Source: Schistosoma haematobium
Taxonomy: Eukaryota; Platyhelminthes; Trematoda; Strigeidida; Schistosomatidae
NCBI RefSeq assembly: GCF_000699445.3
Contig: NC_067195.1
Location: forward strand, 62,471,591-62,535,590
DNA length: 64,000 bases
Direction of reading: 5' to 3'
Part shown: positions 32,205 to 44,539 of the stretch, one piece after another
How positions within the stretch are numbered: the stretch's first letter is position 1
How the letters are laid out: each line of letters opens with the position of its first letter
The notes under the pieces: model-generated
Told to the model about the DNA's origin: nothing
The model's input: only the letters and a program-made list of their open reading frames with translations
Databases searched by the model: none
Program-made: the position numbers and the translations under genes

Positions 32205-33060
32205 GAAGGGGGAACTAGATAAGAGGCTGTTTGGGTGTTGACGAATGAGGCAGATGTTTATTCACCTCAGTTTCTTATTCAGTCCTCGCTTCGTTGTCTA
32301 ACTAATCTTGATAAGCATTGTATCCCATCTTCGGACTAGTCAATATACGACATTCATTTGAGTTTTTATTCTAATTTAAAATATAGAGGTATATTTCTGA
32401 TAAAACGGAATTTTTTACAATTAATAACATGTGATTATTCTTTCAATCTGACCAAAATAATTAGTCAGTTTTGTACTATCAAACTATCTAGTACTTCTAC
32501 TTCTCGAGCCGTCACAAGGTGTCTGGAAGTTAATTTGTTTGAATATTTGTGAAACGTCATTTGCGACTGCTGAAGTGAAACCAATCTAGGTATATCTGAT
32601 TACATATTGGATTATGCCCATACGTGTCGACTATCGTGCTGCCTCCGTCTGTCCATATAAGTGAACTTGCTGTGACTTTTTGCCTCGTTAGTTTATCACA
32701 TGAAAAAGTCATCAATTAGAACACTATTTATATTACCTTGACACTGTGCAAAACTAATGATACGTTAACCAGTACAACCAGGCTGGAGTCAAATCTGCAT
32801 CCTTATTGGTTTTTCTTGCCTGACCGTTGAGTCCAGAGAACAATCTCAGATTCCACTGTATGAAGAATGTATTTCAGACATACGCCTTTTCTATACATGC
32901 AAACCAAACCTCAACACGCCATAAAATAAAAATAACAATTACACAAGATCAAGCCAAAGGATGGCTGTGTGTGAGAGACTGTAACAAACGAATTGAGAAT
33001 AACTTAAGAATAGTAAATCGTATAATAGTGGTCAATAGGTCAAATAAAAGCTTGTGATAA
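32205..33060 (+). repeat. Candidate solo LTR or LTR remnant
   Basis: A less AT-rich block of about 850 bases with no coding frame, a TATAAG motif (about 32658), AATAAAA followed by a TTGTG stretch at 33038-33055 and a spread of non-AT motifs (GAGGCAGATG, CTTCGGACTAGTC). That layout (promoter, polyadenylation signal near the end) would fit the LTR of a gypsy-like element. I cannot see clear TG...CA ends or a target duplication, so identity is tentative. Confidence 0.35.
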
Positions 33061-35920
33061 AAGGATTATAAATATATATGATCTAGTTACTTAGCTGTTA
33101 TACAATATATATATAACATTCTATAAATAGATCCAGGAATTTACCCATAACTTTGATTAACTTTTAGAAAATAGTAGCAATGCCGACTTAACAGAAATTC
33201 ATATGTAAAATCTTCGATTTCAGCGGCTTCGTCACTCTTAGCCCATATCATTTAAGTGATGCTCAAAAAGATCACTGGCTTTTGGCGTAGTCATTTTATA
33301 TCACAGCTTCGGAAAAAGTGCATTAGATTCCTTTTTAATGATGTTGTAAAACGTGACTAAGTAAAAATCTAGTTTTCTAGTTATAATTTTTTACTGCATT
33401 TATTGTAAACACTAAGATAAATCTATTTAATTAACTAACTCTTCCTTGGTTTTGTCTTTATTTGAATTATTTCTTTTATGGTTTACTATAAGTTTACTAT
33501 TTCTCTACAATATTGTCAGTTCAATTTTGAATCGTTATCGTGTCAAACTTCTGTATTGCGAATAAATAAACAAATATATCAATACAATTCTAAAATAATT
33601 AATCTAATAGACTATTTGTAAAGTAGTATGTATATCATACTTTATCCTTTTCATATTTTCTTTTCTATCATTAATTAAATCGAGATGTTTATGATAAAAT
33701 AGACAGTACTGATTACTTTATATGAGAATTTCCTACAGAAGAGTTCTCACGCTGTCAGTTGGTAGAACAGATTAATTAGTGTATATTCATTTTCCCTAAC
33801 TTATTATTTTAAACAATTTAACCCCCCCCCTATATTTCTGTATGTGTTGTTTAACTGATTCATTATTGTTCTAAAATCCTAAATGTTAAAACCGTTTGAA
33901 ATTAAATAATATAATATTTACTGTGTACAATTCATTTATTTATTAAATGGTTGAGATCGATTAATAGATCCATAATCTATCCGAAATATTATATAAAGTT
34001 TCCATTGGTGCTTTTTTTCTTCCTTTATCTCGTACGAGCTCAAATTTCTGTTAGTGATGATCAGTTGCCAGTAATCCAACTAATTCACTAGAGTCAAGTT
34101 GTCTTTCAGTATATATTTGTTAGAACTTCCAATGTCAAATGTACGTCAATATCTAAGACATGATATTTTAAGATTATCATTTTCGATAGGATGTTTCAAT
34201 TAACAATGTTAAATATTTAATTTAACGAATTCCTTGTTGGTTATTACTGTACAATATCTCTTATCGGTTACATTATTTGTTGTAAACTAATAATTCATTT
34301 GTCATGTAACGCATAAAACAACGTAACACAAAATTTCAACTGTTTAGGCAGTTTTATGAAGATCTTGAGCGATTCAAATATTAATTTTATAACAAGCTGA
34401 CGTCAGATAGAAAAATGATTATATCCCAAAATAAGATACATCCGTATGTGTGGATCCCAGAATCAACATAATATCCGTGTAATGTGGAGCAAATGAATGC
34501 TAGCTGAAATTTGAGTAAAGTCAAATTATATGAAGCATTTATAACGAGATTATGGATTAAAAAATGTCAATTAGATGTGAAACACATTATTCTGCACCTA
34601 ATCGTTAAAAGTACAAAACCAAAAGCAAATTACAACTAGTTTTTATCAACAAACTTCGATTGCAGTATGAGTGTCCCCAGTATCATCATTGTCTTTGTTT
34701 ATTTATCTTGACAGTACATCACATATTAAGAAACTAATTTTTCCTTAAAAGTGCTTTTGTTTTATATTAAACTCCCATAACATTATCTAAGTTAATATGC
34801 TCGTCTCACAATAAGGTTCAAGATGGATTTTTCACACATCTAGTGAGGGCAATAACCTATGAAATCAGAAATTTCGAATGGATTGTGGAAACTCACCGGT
34901 GATTTCGATTTATAGTCAAGCTACATTTCAAACTGAATAAGGTTAGAAACTTTGATAATTGAATTGTAACTTAGTGAATATCATACCTCATACCTATTGA
35001 AGCACATATAATTCCTGGACTCGACCCCATATTGAGTATTAAATCCCATTCACAGGACACTTTACAATCACTGACCAAACAAGTTATTCTACTTTGCTGA
35101 CCTAATACTGTAGTTTCTCTATTTATCTGGGAGTAATGGTATCCTAGACGTAATCAATTTTCATATTCATTAAAACATTATTCCATACAGTATCAATTAA
35201 ACTTTTAAAGTCAACTAAATGGTAAATCTGGTCTATCATCATCAACATCATCATCATCATCATCGTGATCATCAACATAATTATCATTCCTTATTAGAAT
35301 TTAACAATTTAAAATGATTTTATTCTTTCACAGTTGACAAAAACTTGAAACAAAATTAAAAAAAACTTCTATCTAAAAAAAAAAGAAAAAACTCATAATT
35401 ACTCGAACTTCTGGTTTTGACATGGAAAACTATTTCTGTCAGTGGTTAAAAAGTAGTTTAAGCTAACATAAACATAAAAGGGTGTGAGTTTCCAATTTCG
35501 GTGTGTATATATTTGTCAACAGAAAAAGTATCCAGTTAAAGTTTTCATGTCTTAAAGATAAGTTCTATGTTTTGGACAGGATAGTCAAAATCTTCTAGCA
35601 GTTAACATGGCAAACACACTTCATTTTGTATATGTATATATGTGCAGCCTGTTATCAATTAAAATGTCCAAATCAGTTGCAATAACTCAACTGAAGACTC
35701 ATCATATTTTAAGTTTTCAAATGAATGTGAAAAACATTGGTGTTCAATACAAAACTTACAAGTTATAATCTGACACACAGTGGAAAATGGAAAACAGTAA
35801 ACTAAGAATGTAACTCAATTTAAGTTTTAATTGCATCTATGCTGAGAAGAGTTCCGAGACGTTTTGTAGGTATTATAAACTGAGTAATGTTTCCACTATA
35901 ATCAGGAAGGAAAATATTCA
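33061..35920. other. AT-rich sequence without gene
   Basis: Includes a C-run (33821-33829), a CAT/ATC trinucleotide run (35236-35272) and an A-rich run (35359-35391). No coding or repeat signature seen. Confidence 0.45.
35236..35272. repeat. ATC trinucleotide microsatellite, imperfect
   Basis: Interrupted run of CAT/ATC units. Confidence 0.85.
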
Positions 35921-35935
35921 GTATTCAGTTTTGAG

Positions 35936-36310
35936 CTTATGTATTTATTTATTTAAACATAAAATATTGGTACAAAGGAGCACCGAATACATATACGCCA
36001 CACAAGTCACTTGATTTGTGCATGGGCTGTGATACTGCCCTGGTGTTCAGACCGAAACAGGAGGTTTTCTTAGGGGGCCACGCCCGGAGCCTTCGACCTA
36101 AAGATCTGATCCACAAGACAGTGGGGGAACGTTAGGAATTGCAGTCCCGGGGTAGCCGGTGACCAGTAAATGGTTCATAAGCCATTTGTTCCCTCAGGAT
36201 CCTGGAGCCCATGTGCACCATCGGTTTGGAATCAGGGATTTCCAACTCTCCTAAGTAGATCCTCCAGACGTTGCTATGAGCCCGCTCAACTCCGTCTACC
36301 GGTCAGCCTC
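35936..36310 (-). mobile_element. Unclassified retroposon family D, copy 1, with target duplications
   Basis: A GC-richer island of 375 bases. Read on minus it ends in an AAATAAATAAATA tail (35941-35953) after a GTACCAATATTTTATG block, which is retroposon-like. It is flanked by near-identical 15-16-base repeats (GTATTCAGTTTTGAG at 35921-35935; GTATTGCAGTTTTGAG at 36311-36326), taken as a target site duplication. No coding frame. Shared blocks with the other copies are GGGCTGTGATACTGCCC, CAGACCGAAACAGG, GACCTAAAG.TCTG and CAGGATCCTGGAGCC. Confidence 0.75.
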
Positions 36311-36326
36311 GTATTGCAGTTTTGAG

Positions 36327-36979
36327 TTAGTAGACTATACATAAAAATATCAGTCAGATAAACTGTTAATATATTTTTGAATATGTTAGATAAGATTATT
36401 ACAAAAAGATATAATTATCGTATCATTTATTTTAATAGATCCATAAAGTGAATTTATCAAATTTTGATGATATTACTGAGACTATTAAGATCAAAATGAA
36501 ATCGGTTTTCATAGTTTTCTAATTAAAAATGACGAAGTTTATAGTATGTATATGTAACATATAGCTGAGTAATAATGAGTTATACCAATAGAATTTGATA
36601 ATATTTGTTATTGGTGTATTTGTGTATGTATGTAATTGAAACAAATAATGAAGTATGCTTATTACATGCTAAGTTTTCATGATATATTTGATATGTATAC
36701 GTTCATTAACCTATAACCAACATTTAGATGAGTACATTAAGAAATAATATTTGAAAATGGTTGTAATATTTTATTTCCTCAACAAACCACCATCATAAGT
36801 CAATTTTACAATCAAAAATTGTAACTACACACTAAACGACATAAACACATGGTTGGAAACAAAGTTGATGGAAACTGAATACAATTCACAAATATGACCA
36901 TTATTCACTCTAAATAAGATTATTTTCATATCAGCATTATCATTAAATGAACCTATTTCAATTTTTTTGTTATTATTAT
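36327..36979. other. AT-rich sequence, nothing recognised
   Basis: No gene or repeat recognised. Confidence 0.4.
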
Positions 36980-37100
36980 ATTGTAGTAATTTCAACAGTT
37001 GAGATCATGAGTCAACTGAAGCTAGACCATCATAGAAAACCTGGAAGCACTGGACGGCCGTTTCATCCTATTGTAGGACTCCTCAGCAGTGCGCATCCAT
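36980..37100 (-). mobile_element. Family B element cut at the ribozyme boundary
   Basis: Minus strand: hammerhead (37098-37042) and tail (to about 36980, ATTGTAGTAATTTCAACAG on plus). The element stops within a few bases of the outer edge of stem I; the tRNA-like head and 5' leader are absent. Short, clean and little diverged. Confidence 0.75.
37042..37098 (-). ncRNA. Hammerhead ribozyme of family B, core intact
   Basis: Minus strand: GGATGCGCACTG, CTGAGGA, stem II GTCCT ACAAT AGGAT (four pairs plus a G-U at its base), GAAA, ACGGCCGT, GTC, and CAGTGCTTCC. Stem I has six perfect pairs, then the internal loop and three GGA/TCC pairs. The core is intact. The only weakness is the G-U pair where most hammerheads have G-C beside the core. 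Confidence 0.8.
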
Positions 37101-37896
37101 ATTGGTTATTTCTTCTACTACTTTTTCTTTTTAATGTTACCATTAGGAATTTTTCTAATTTTATATTCATTATAGTTTCATAATTATAAAGATTTCCTAG
37201 AAATTAACATTCCTAAATTTTATTAATTATAGTCATTTAACATCTGTTGAAATCATGTATCTTGGTTACAAAAAAAACCAACATTTCAATGTCTCATATA
37301 CATAGAAACATTATTTATTTTTCTGAATGTGAATTAATATATTTTTTTTCTAAAATTAATAATAATAATAATACTGAATTAACCATTACATAATTACTTA
37401 ATCTAAAAAGTAATGGATAATAATTTATTATTTATATTTGTGAAATGGGTCATATTTTTCATTCGGTTAAAAAGATATTGCTTTTCATTAAAAAAAATTT
37501 TTTTATACTTTCAGGAAATAAGGTTACTGAATTTCTATATTATTATTATTATCTGTTCCCTCCCTTTTTCTTCATTTCCTAGTTCATGTTTATTATTTCA
37601 TCAATTCTGCATAGACATTGCTCAATTCTGATCTCTTAACTCTTCTTATTTCATTAGCTGAGATAAATTATTTAATGTCATACTTTATAGTCAATCACAT
37701 ACACAAAATCATACATGCATGAATGGAATCATAAATTCACACTTATGCATACACAGACAGTCGTTTAACACAAAATATCAAAGCTTTCAAAACAGTTCTC
37801 TAAGTAACATACTACTACTACTACTGTCTTTAGCATTTGTGTGCCTTCTCTGAAATTTGTTTTGACGTAGTTATGTCGTGACGCTATTATTATTGC

Positions 37897-37921
37897 TATA
37901 TATATATATATATATATATAT
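37897..37921. repeat. AT microsatellite
   Basis: Twelve or so TA units. Confidence 0.9.
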
Positions 37922-38523
37922 ACGTGTATTGTTGTATACTATTTTGAGCTTAGTAACTACTTCACATTAAATTTTTTTTGATGCATCAAAATCAGGAATA
38001 GGGGAAAGCTTGTATCATTTTTAATTTCCCCATTGGTTTTCAACATTTTTCAAAAACAAAATCTGTCTTAGTTCTTTTGCTTTTATTTCCGTCTAGTTAG
38101 TTACTACTTCGAAAAGAGTTTTAAAAAAACACACATACAATAAAAACTGCTTTCAATCCATTGTTTTTACTAAAAACTAGTATGAATTGTTTGTACAAAT
38201 ATAAATATATATGTTTGCGTGATATATAGATATATATCCGGAGAAAAAGGTTATCCAATTATTATCTTATGTAGGCTAATAAACTCTAATGGCATTCATC
38301 ATGGATAGAAGCGAGTAATGAAGTATATTTGTTACAGATATTAGTTAATATCTAATATAATCATTCATTTGCCTAATTATTATCTCTGTTGTATATTTAT
38401 GCTTACGATTAAATAATAATAATATTAATAATAATAAAGGAGAATAATGCATACTAACAATATATTGATTTCCTTAATATATCTATCTCAATAAAACCAA
38501 TTGCTGTATGTGTATATATGCAC

Positions 38524-38548
38524 AGAAGAAGAAGAAGAAGAAGAAGAA
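38524..38548. repeat. GAA trinucleotide microsatellite
   Basis: About eight AGA/GAA units. Confidence 0.9.
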
Positions 38549-39499
38549 TAGTTTATCATGTCATTTATTAGCCATTGGTTTATTCTATTCTGAATATTGA
38601 GTTATGTCATTTACTTTAATTTTCTTTTATGTCAATATTAAATTTGATTCTTTCATCTATTTTACTTTGAAATGTCTTTTTCGTTTTCTTAATCTCAATC
38701 ATATTTGACACATTTGCCTAGTTCTTGTTCTTCTTGTTGTTGTTTCAGAATATATACTGAATATATTTGTAGAATATCTGTAGGCGTGACTATAGAACAA
38801 AAAATAATGAAGATAAGTGGTTGATGACAGGTTGTTTCTTTTTTGTTTTGTTTTTGCTCTTTTAAATAACGAATTATTCAGTATATACAATTTTAAATCT
38901 TTTGATCGTCAATCTTTATTCAAGATAAAACGCTTAAAGTCAACTATGAAACTTCTTATTTGTAATCATTAATTAGATTATAAATATATGATAAATGAAC
39001 TATAGACTCTTAGGGCAAGAATAATATCTGGATTATGTATGCTAAGTGTCATATTATTAACTATTAAATTACATTCTATCACTTTACAATAGTTAACTTC
39101 AATTAAGATATAATAAATATGTTTAGAGAAGAAATGACAAATTCTCTAGTTTGTATGGATACTCTTCAATCATCTTGTCTATTTATTCCTGTAAAATATC
39201 AAGCTTAATTTTAAGTTATAATACATCGTATAAGAATGAAATGAATGGTGTCTATTTTAGTAATCAATATCAGAAGCTAAGTTTTGACTTATTGATAGTG
39301 AACTTCATATTTTTTGTTGTTGGTAGAAATGTAATGAACATTTTAGGACAAAGTAGTGTATTTTCTAAATAGAATGTCGAACAATCTTTAAATTGCAAAT
39401 TGTGACCCAGTTAAACTGTGAATTAGTTTACTCCTTGATTTTCGTTAATGTGCCGATTTAATGCGTGATCATTATTTTGTTTTCAATTCAGTTATCATT

Positions 39500-39685
39500 A
39501 ATGCCGGCTCAGTGGTCTAGAGGTTAACTGTTCACGCGCAAGACCGAAAGTAATAGGTTTGAATCCCATGTGTGGGATTGTGGATGCGCACTGTTGAGGA
39601 GTCTCATACTAGGGCGAGACGGCCATCCAGTGCATTTAGATTTTCAGTGGTGGTCTAAGATTAACCGATTCATGATCTCAAACAA
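39500..39685 (+). mobile_element. Family B element with full tRNA-like head
   Basis: A plus-strand copy without the 5' leader: head from ATGCCGGCTCAGTGGTCTAG (39500) with A-box block TGGTCTAGAGGTTAAC, B box GGTTTGAATCC (39557-39567), hammerhead (39580-39637) and tail ending GATTCATGATCTCAA at 39682. The ribozyme has TTGAGGA and GAGA changes and is likely dead. Confidence 0.8.
39580..39637 (+). ncRNA. Hammerhead-like core, family B, mutated
   Basis: Stem I GCACTG/CAGTGC is perfect and helix III (ACGGCCAT) is near-palindromic, but C3 is T and GAAA reads GAGA. Two required positions are lost. Confidence 0.6.
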
Positions 39686-40569
39686 AAACTTATCAGTATT
39701 TGTCGGTTAGTTTTATACTAAGTTGTCTGTTTATATCCCACTAAATCTCATGAATGTTAATTAGTCTTTGAAAGATTCATATTCAAAATAAGTTAAGAAA
39801 AATTTTCTACATTCATAATCCTATGACTCTTAATACAAACAGATTATTTACTAAATAGTAAATATTCACATTAATTAAATCGATAGCAAAACTTCCAAAA
39901 AGTATTATCTAAGCTTATTGATAACTAATTAATTTTGATGTAGACTGGTCTTAGAGACGTTCAAGACAAATTCAGTACAAATTCCTTCTTTATGAAGTAC
40001 AAGGGTATGTAATAAGTGATATATTTAAATATTTAATAATTTAATGAATGTATGAGGATTATCTGTTAGTACTTACTTTTTCTGTATTCTTATTCTAGAC
40101 AAATTAACTTAAATAGTAATCTCAAATTTTACCTTATTTTATGGGAGATTATGTATAATATATTGTATTAGTTTATTGAAACAATATTCTTTAGACAGCT
40201 TGTAATATCCCGCCTTAGTTCTTTGGACATGATTGATTTGACAACTTTCACCTTTAAGTGGCTCATGGTTGTACATAGTTAGGTGGTATTTAAGACGGTT
40301 TGAAATGATTAACTAATCAATCACATTTTCTTGTTTGATGACAAAGTGAGATTTAGTTGTTCTGAAGTTGTAACACCACGATATTTCAATTACAAATTGA
40401 TTAAACGAAAATAATTCAAGATCAAATACAAAAACTAGTGATCTGATAGGCGGTTAAACAACTGAAAAGTCCATTCATTGATCGCTTGTTTATAGAGAAT
40501 ATTTACGTACATTATTTACATGTTCATATTCACAAATAGCTGTTAAAACTAATATTAATGTGTTATCTG
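39686..40569. other. AT-rich sequence, nothing recognised
   Basis: No gene or repeat recognised. Confidence 0.4.
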
Positions 40570-41230
40570 TGCAGGAAAAGAACCCTGATAACAAAAGGAA
40601 TACACCGAAATTCTCTATCTACTTGTTTGTTGGCTTCATGTTAATATACTTTAATGTTTATTAAGTGTATCGAGAAAGCACTTTTGCTCGCGCTACCGAG
40701 ACCAAATAAAGAATCACGAAAACACGGGATCATGGGGCAATCGTTTCACGTTAGGTTGAAACCTTAACGATGTGACCCTATAACCTACACATAATGTCGA
40801 ACCAAGGAACTAAGTATCTCGTTACAATCATGACACCGACAGTATTACTTTGTTAGGATCGGTAGTTTTCGGAAACTAAGAAATTTAAATATAATTCGGA
40901 ATGCAAACTTCGGTCATTGAAAACCCGGTAGAAATTGACAGTATTGGACGTATCCGCAGTTTTCATTCGTTAATCAGTCAGGCATCGGATCCATAACCTT
41001 CAGGCTTTGAAGTTATCGCATTACTTACAGACATTTTAGTTGGGATCCAGTAACCCAAAATATTAACCTCAGTTAATTCGTGATAAAGTGAAACCATTAC
41101 CCATTGGTATATAAGACCAGTCTCGCTTCTAACAGTGTTAAACTTCATAGGTCAAGAATACTTGCCCAGGAACGTATAGGTACCCACTGATTTACCTACA
41201 TTATTTTGTTCCACTCTTCTATACCTAAAC
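40570..41230. other. GC-richer noncoding island with promoter-like spacing
   Basis: About 650 bases with more C and G than its flanks, no coding frame and no match to the other repeats here. An inverted CCAAT (CCCATTGG at 41100-41107) is followed directly by TATATAAG (41109-41116), which is core-promoter-like. It could be an LTR remnant or another old mobile element. Confidence 0.35.
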
Positions 41231-42285
41231 CAGTTACACAGTTGAAATTTCACAAATGATATAAATGTAAATAACTAAATGGTAAAATTAATAGAACACT
41301 TCTTTCTTCCGTCTAATGTAAGGGTTTAATTCCGTATACATACTATAAAATCTAATAGATCATAATGGTTTTATTTACAAAAAAATACTCGATGACTTCA
41401 GGGCATTTTAACTATAAAACATTAGATAGTTACTGGGGGAAATTACCTAACTTAATTAGATGAAAGATGATATCATGTGTAGACAAAAATACTAACAATA
41501 TTTATCAATTCATAGTATTCAGCACATGTTCTTTCTGTCTAAAATACCTTAATCTTGAAATAACAATGAGTATTTTATATAGGAATCATTAAAACTGGGT
41601 TTTCGTTTGACAATATCCCAATGCTGCTGACTGACGAGTAAGGCTGAGTCACAGTCACAGGAGGGAACGCATCGATTAAGTTATTTCAATAAACTGATGA
41701 CAACTCAAAAAATTGAGTAATCTTGTGAACTGAATGAACTCTCTGTTATTGAATCAAGTTATCCGATCCTGTAATACAAATGTTGTTTGTTTCCTAATCT
41801 AGACCGTTCCTAATACCATGACAGATCTAAAAGGGGTTAATTTTTTAATAACAGATCCTGTGAAATATGCCAATTATAAATTAACTTCACTGGTAAATAA
41901 CCATCTGTAAGTTGCCGAGGTAGATATATAGTAACAAGTTAAAATAGAGAAAACGTTCTCTAGTTTAAGCAATAAAATATATTCTGGTTAAATAGAAGCT
42001 GTTTTAAACAAAATGTATTTAACGGTATATCATACAATAGATGGATTAGATGAGAAAGATGATTGGATTTAGTGGTTATTGATTATTAATGACCACTCAA
42101 CAAAAGCTGTAATCGAAGTAGTTCATGTGTAAAAAATGAATACAAAGTACATTAGACATCTATCATCTAATAGTCGGCATCATCATCACTTACATCAGTC
42201 TGCTTATATTGTCGATTATTGAGAGATTTATTGCTATAAGTAAACACTAGAACATTTTGGTTTTATTAGTGTTAATTTATTTGCT
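41231..42285. other. AT-rich sequence, nothing recognised
   Basis: No gene or repeat recognised. Confidence 0.4.
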
Positions 42286-42715
42286 TATTTACTTACGCCT
42301 GTTACCCTTCATGGAGTAGCATAAACCGCCTACTAGCATTTTCCATTCAACTCTGTCCTAAGTAATCCATTCCACTCTTTTTCAGTTCATATTCATAGGT
42401 TCGATGTCTGCTTACAATTCCCGAAGCGGTGTGTTCTTCGGCCTTCCTCTTTTCCATCTTTCTTCAGGATTTTAAGTTAGTGTTTGCTTCGTGATGCAGT
42501 TTGCTGATTTCCGTAATTTGTGTCCTATCTACTTCCATCGTCTCTTCCTAATTTTTTACTAATTTGGAAGCTGGTTTGTACCCTTCCACGGTAGGCTGTT
42601 GCTGATGGTATCCAGCTAACGGACATTCAGTATCTCGTGTAGACAACTGTTCATAAATACTTGTACGTCTTTGATGATAGTTGTGGTAGTTGTCCAGGTT
42701 TCAACACAGTAAAAC
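42286..42715 (-). mobile_element. RTE retrotransposon 3' fragment
   Basis: Minus-strand 3' end of the RTE family with its AAGTAAATAAGC-type tail at 42280-42294 and the C-terminal block equivalent to 29145-29570 of copy 1. It stops at about 42713, where AT-rich sequence begins. Heavily mutated. Confidence 0.75.
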
Positions 42716-43594
42716 TGTGTTTTTATTTATATGTTTATGTAAAATCAGTATATTGAGAGTCAGTAAATTTTTATTGTACCATTCTTTTGTCTTCTTACTA
42801 CTCGTCGTAGGAATTGCAGTTGTTTCTGATGGTCAAGTATCAGAAGTAGAAACTCGGATATTACGAAGACGTTGAGGTATCGTTTATTAAACAATGAGTA
42901 CCATTTACCTAAAGTTTACTCAACAGACAACACTAATTAACTTTATAAAAATCAGTGGCGCGGATTTTGACTTTTTTATGTGAAATAGATTTACATTTGC
43001 CCATCTTATTTCGTCACTCATATCTTGTTGTATGCGGTGTTTCAATAGAAAAATATATTACAAATAGTTGGGAGAGTTAGATCACTAAAACAATATGAGT
43101 TACATTAAAATCACTAGTTATTTTCACCTAACGAAATCTGAATAAAACAGATGAAAATCGACCATCAGAAGCCCAATTTTGCAATAGAACAGTTTCCAAA
43201 ATGTTTTCACGTCCATCTTGCATACTTACTTACGTCTGTTACCCCTACTCGAGAATCATAGGCCGCTCACCAGCATTCTCCATTCAATTATGTCCTGGAA
43301 AATCCTTTCCAGTTTTTTCCAGTTCCTATCCATGTTTGCTCCCAATTTTCAATGAAGTGTGTTCTTCGACATTCTACTTTTCCGTTCCTCTTCAGGATTA
43401 CAAGTTAGTGCTTGCCTCATGATGTAGTTTGATGATTTCCTCAATTCTTGTCCGATTCACTTCCAATGTCTTTTCCTAGTTTCCACTTCAATTGGAAGTT
43501 GGTTTGTTCTCTCTCACTGTAGGCTGTTGCTGATGGTATCCGATCAACGGGCACTGAGTATCTTGTGTAGATAACTATTTATAAATACTTGTAC

Positions 43595-43888
43595 CTAGTT
43601 GATTAGGATTGTGATAGTTCTCAAAGATTCATCTCCTTGCAACAGAACTGTCTTGGCGTTAATACTGAAGATTGTGACTTCGATGTTGGTTGACGGTAGT
43701 TTTGAGTTCCATATGTTATTCAACTGTATGAATGCGGCCTTTGTTTTGCCGATCCTTTTCTTTACGTCTGCATCCGATCCTCTTAGTTCATCGATGATGC
43801 TGTTGACCAGGTACGCAAAAGTTTCCACATCTTCCAGAGTTTCTCTACGAAGTGTGGTTGCGTTGGCGTTCTTTGTATTGTATTTCAA
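43595..43888 (-). pseudogene. RTE RT thumb and C-terminal piece (copy 2)
   Basis: Residues NATTLRRETLEDVETFAYL and SIIDELRGSDADVKKRIGK correspond to residues 395-432 of the copy 1 RT frame, followed by VLLQGDESLRT for the GAETWRT block. Damaged. Confidence 0.75.
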
Positions 43889-43959
43889 TGTTTTGCTTTT
43901 CCTTTTTGCATGTTGGGGCCTATTGCTGTAGAGGCTGCCGCTACACTAGTTGACTTTAC

Positions 43960-44184
43960 CTACATATTTTGGTGTGTACGGGATAGAAGGGCCAGCTCAT
44001 CTGCAAAGTTTAAATCGTCTAGCTGCATGCAAACTGTACATTGTACTCCATGCTTCCTCTCCGATGTCGAAGTTTTCATGATCCAGTCGACCACAAGAAG
44101 AATGAGAAAGGGGGAGAGTGAACAGCCTTGTTCGACTACTGTCTTCAATTGTAATGCATCTGTCAGCTGTCCTCTATCCACCAC
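43960..44184 (-). pseudogene. RTE RT motif B-C piece (copy 2)
   Basis: Encodes TVVEQGCSLSPFLILLVVDW for motif B (the Arg-Gln pair of GVRQG is changed) and LDDLNFADELALL, where the catalytic FADD is FADE: the second Asp is lost. This RT would be inactive even if the frame were whole. Confidence 0.8.
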
Positions 44185-44202
44185 TTTGCGGTGTAGTCCA
44201 TC

Positions 44203-44478
44203 CTATAAACTCCGGATGATATTGACGACCGTTTCAGGTACACCATAGTGTTGAAGAAGGTCCCATAAGGTCCTCATAACAACACTGTCAATTGCCTTCT
44301 CGTAGTCAAGGAAGTCTATGTATAGCGACGGTTTCCATCCAATTGATTGTTCAACAATGATCCATACTGTTACGAATTGGCTTGTGCACGACCGTTCCTT
44401 ACGGAATCCAGCCCGTTGATCTGGAAGCTTGGAGGCCGCTGAATCTTTTATCCGATTCAACAACACTCTGTCAAACAA
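44203..44478 (-). pseudogene. RTE RT fingers and motif A piece (copy 2)
   Basis: Shows RVLLNRIKD, QRAGFRKERSCTSQF and YIDFLDYEKAIDSV, equivalent to copy 1 residues 192-256; the AFD of motif A reads AID. Ends at a stop after NIIRSL. Confidence 0.8.
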
Positions 44479-44539
44479 CTTTCCTGGTACTGATAGGGGT
44501 GTGATGCCTGTGTAGTTAATTCAGACACTTTCTCAGATC

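Larger units (their letters stand above)
37101..39499. other. Repeat-poor low-complexity block
   Basis: T-rich and AAT-rich runs, an AT microsatellite (37897-37921), TAC units (37810-37824) and a GAA run (38524-38548). The T-rich frames here (for example 37413-37631) reflect composition. No exon can be supported. Confidence 0.4.

Noticed and set aside
41624..41665. CTGACGAG string resembling a hammerhead core
   Set aside because: No GAAA at the right distance, no stem II and no tRNA-like head.
42690..42875. Small frame with a hydrophobic stretch (FVFLLLVVGIAVV), possible secreted micro-exon product
   Set aside because: The start lies in the RTE fragment and there is one hydrophobic run only, with no exon structure that I could confirm.
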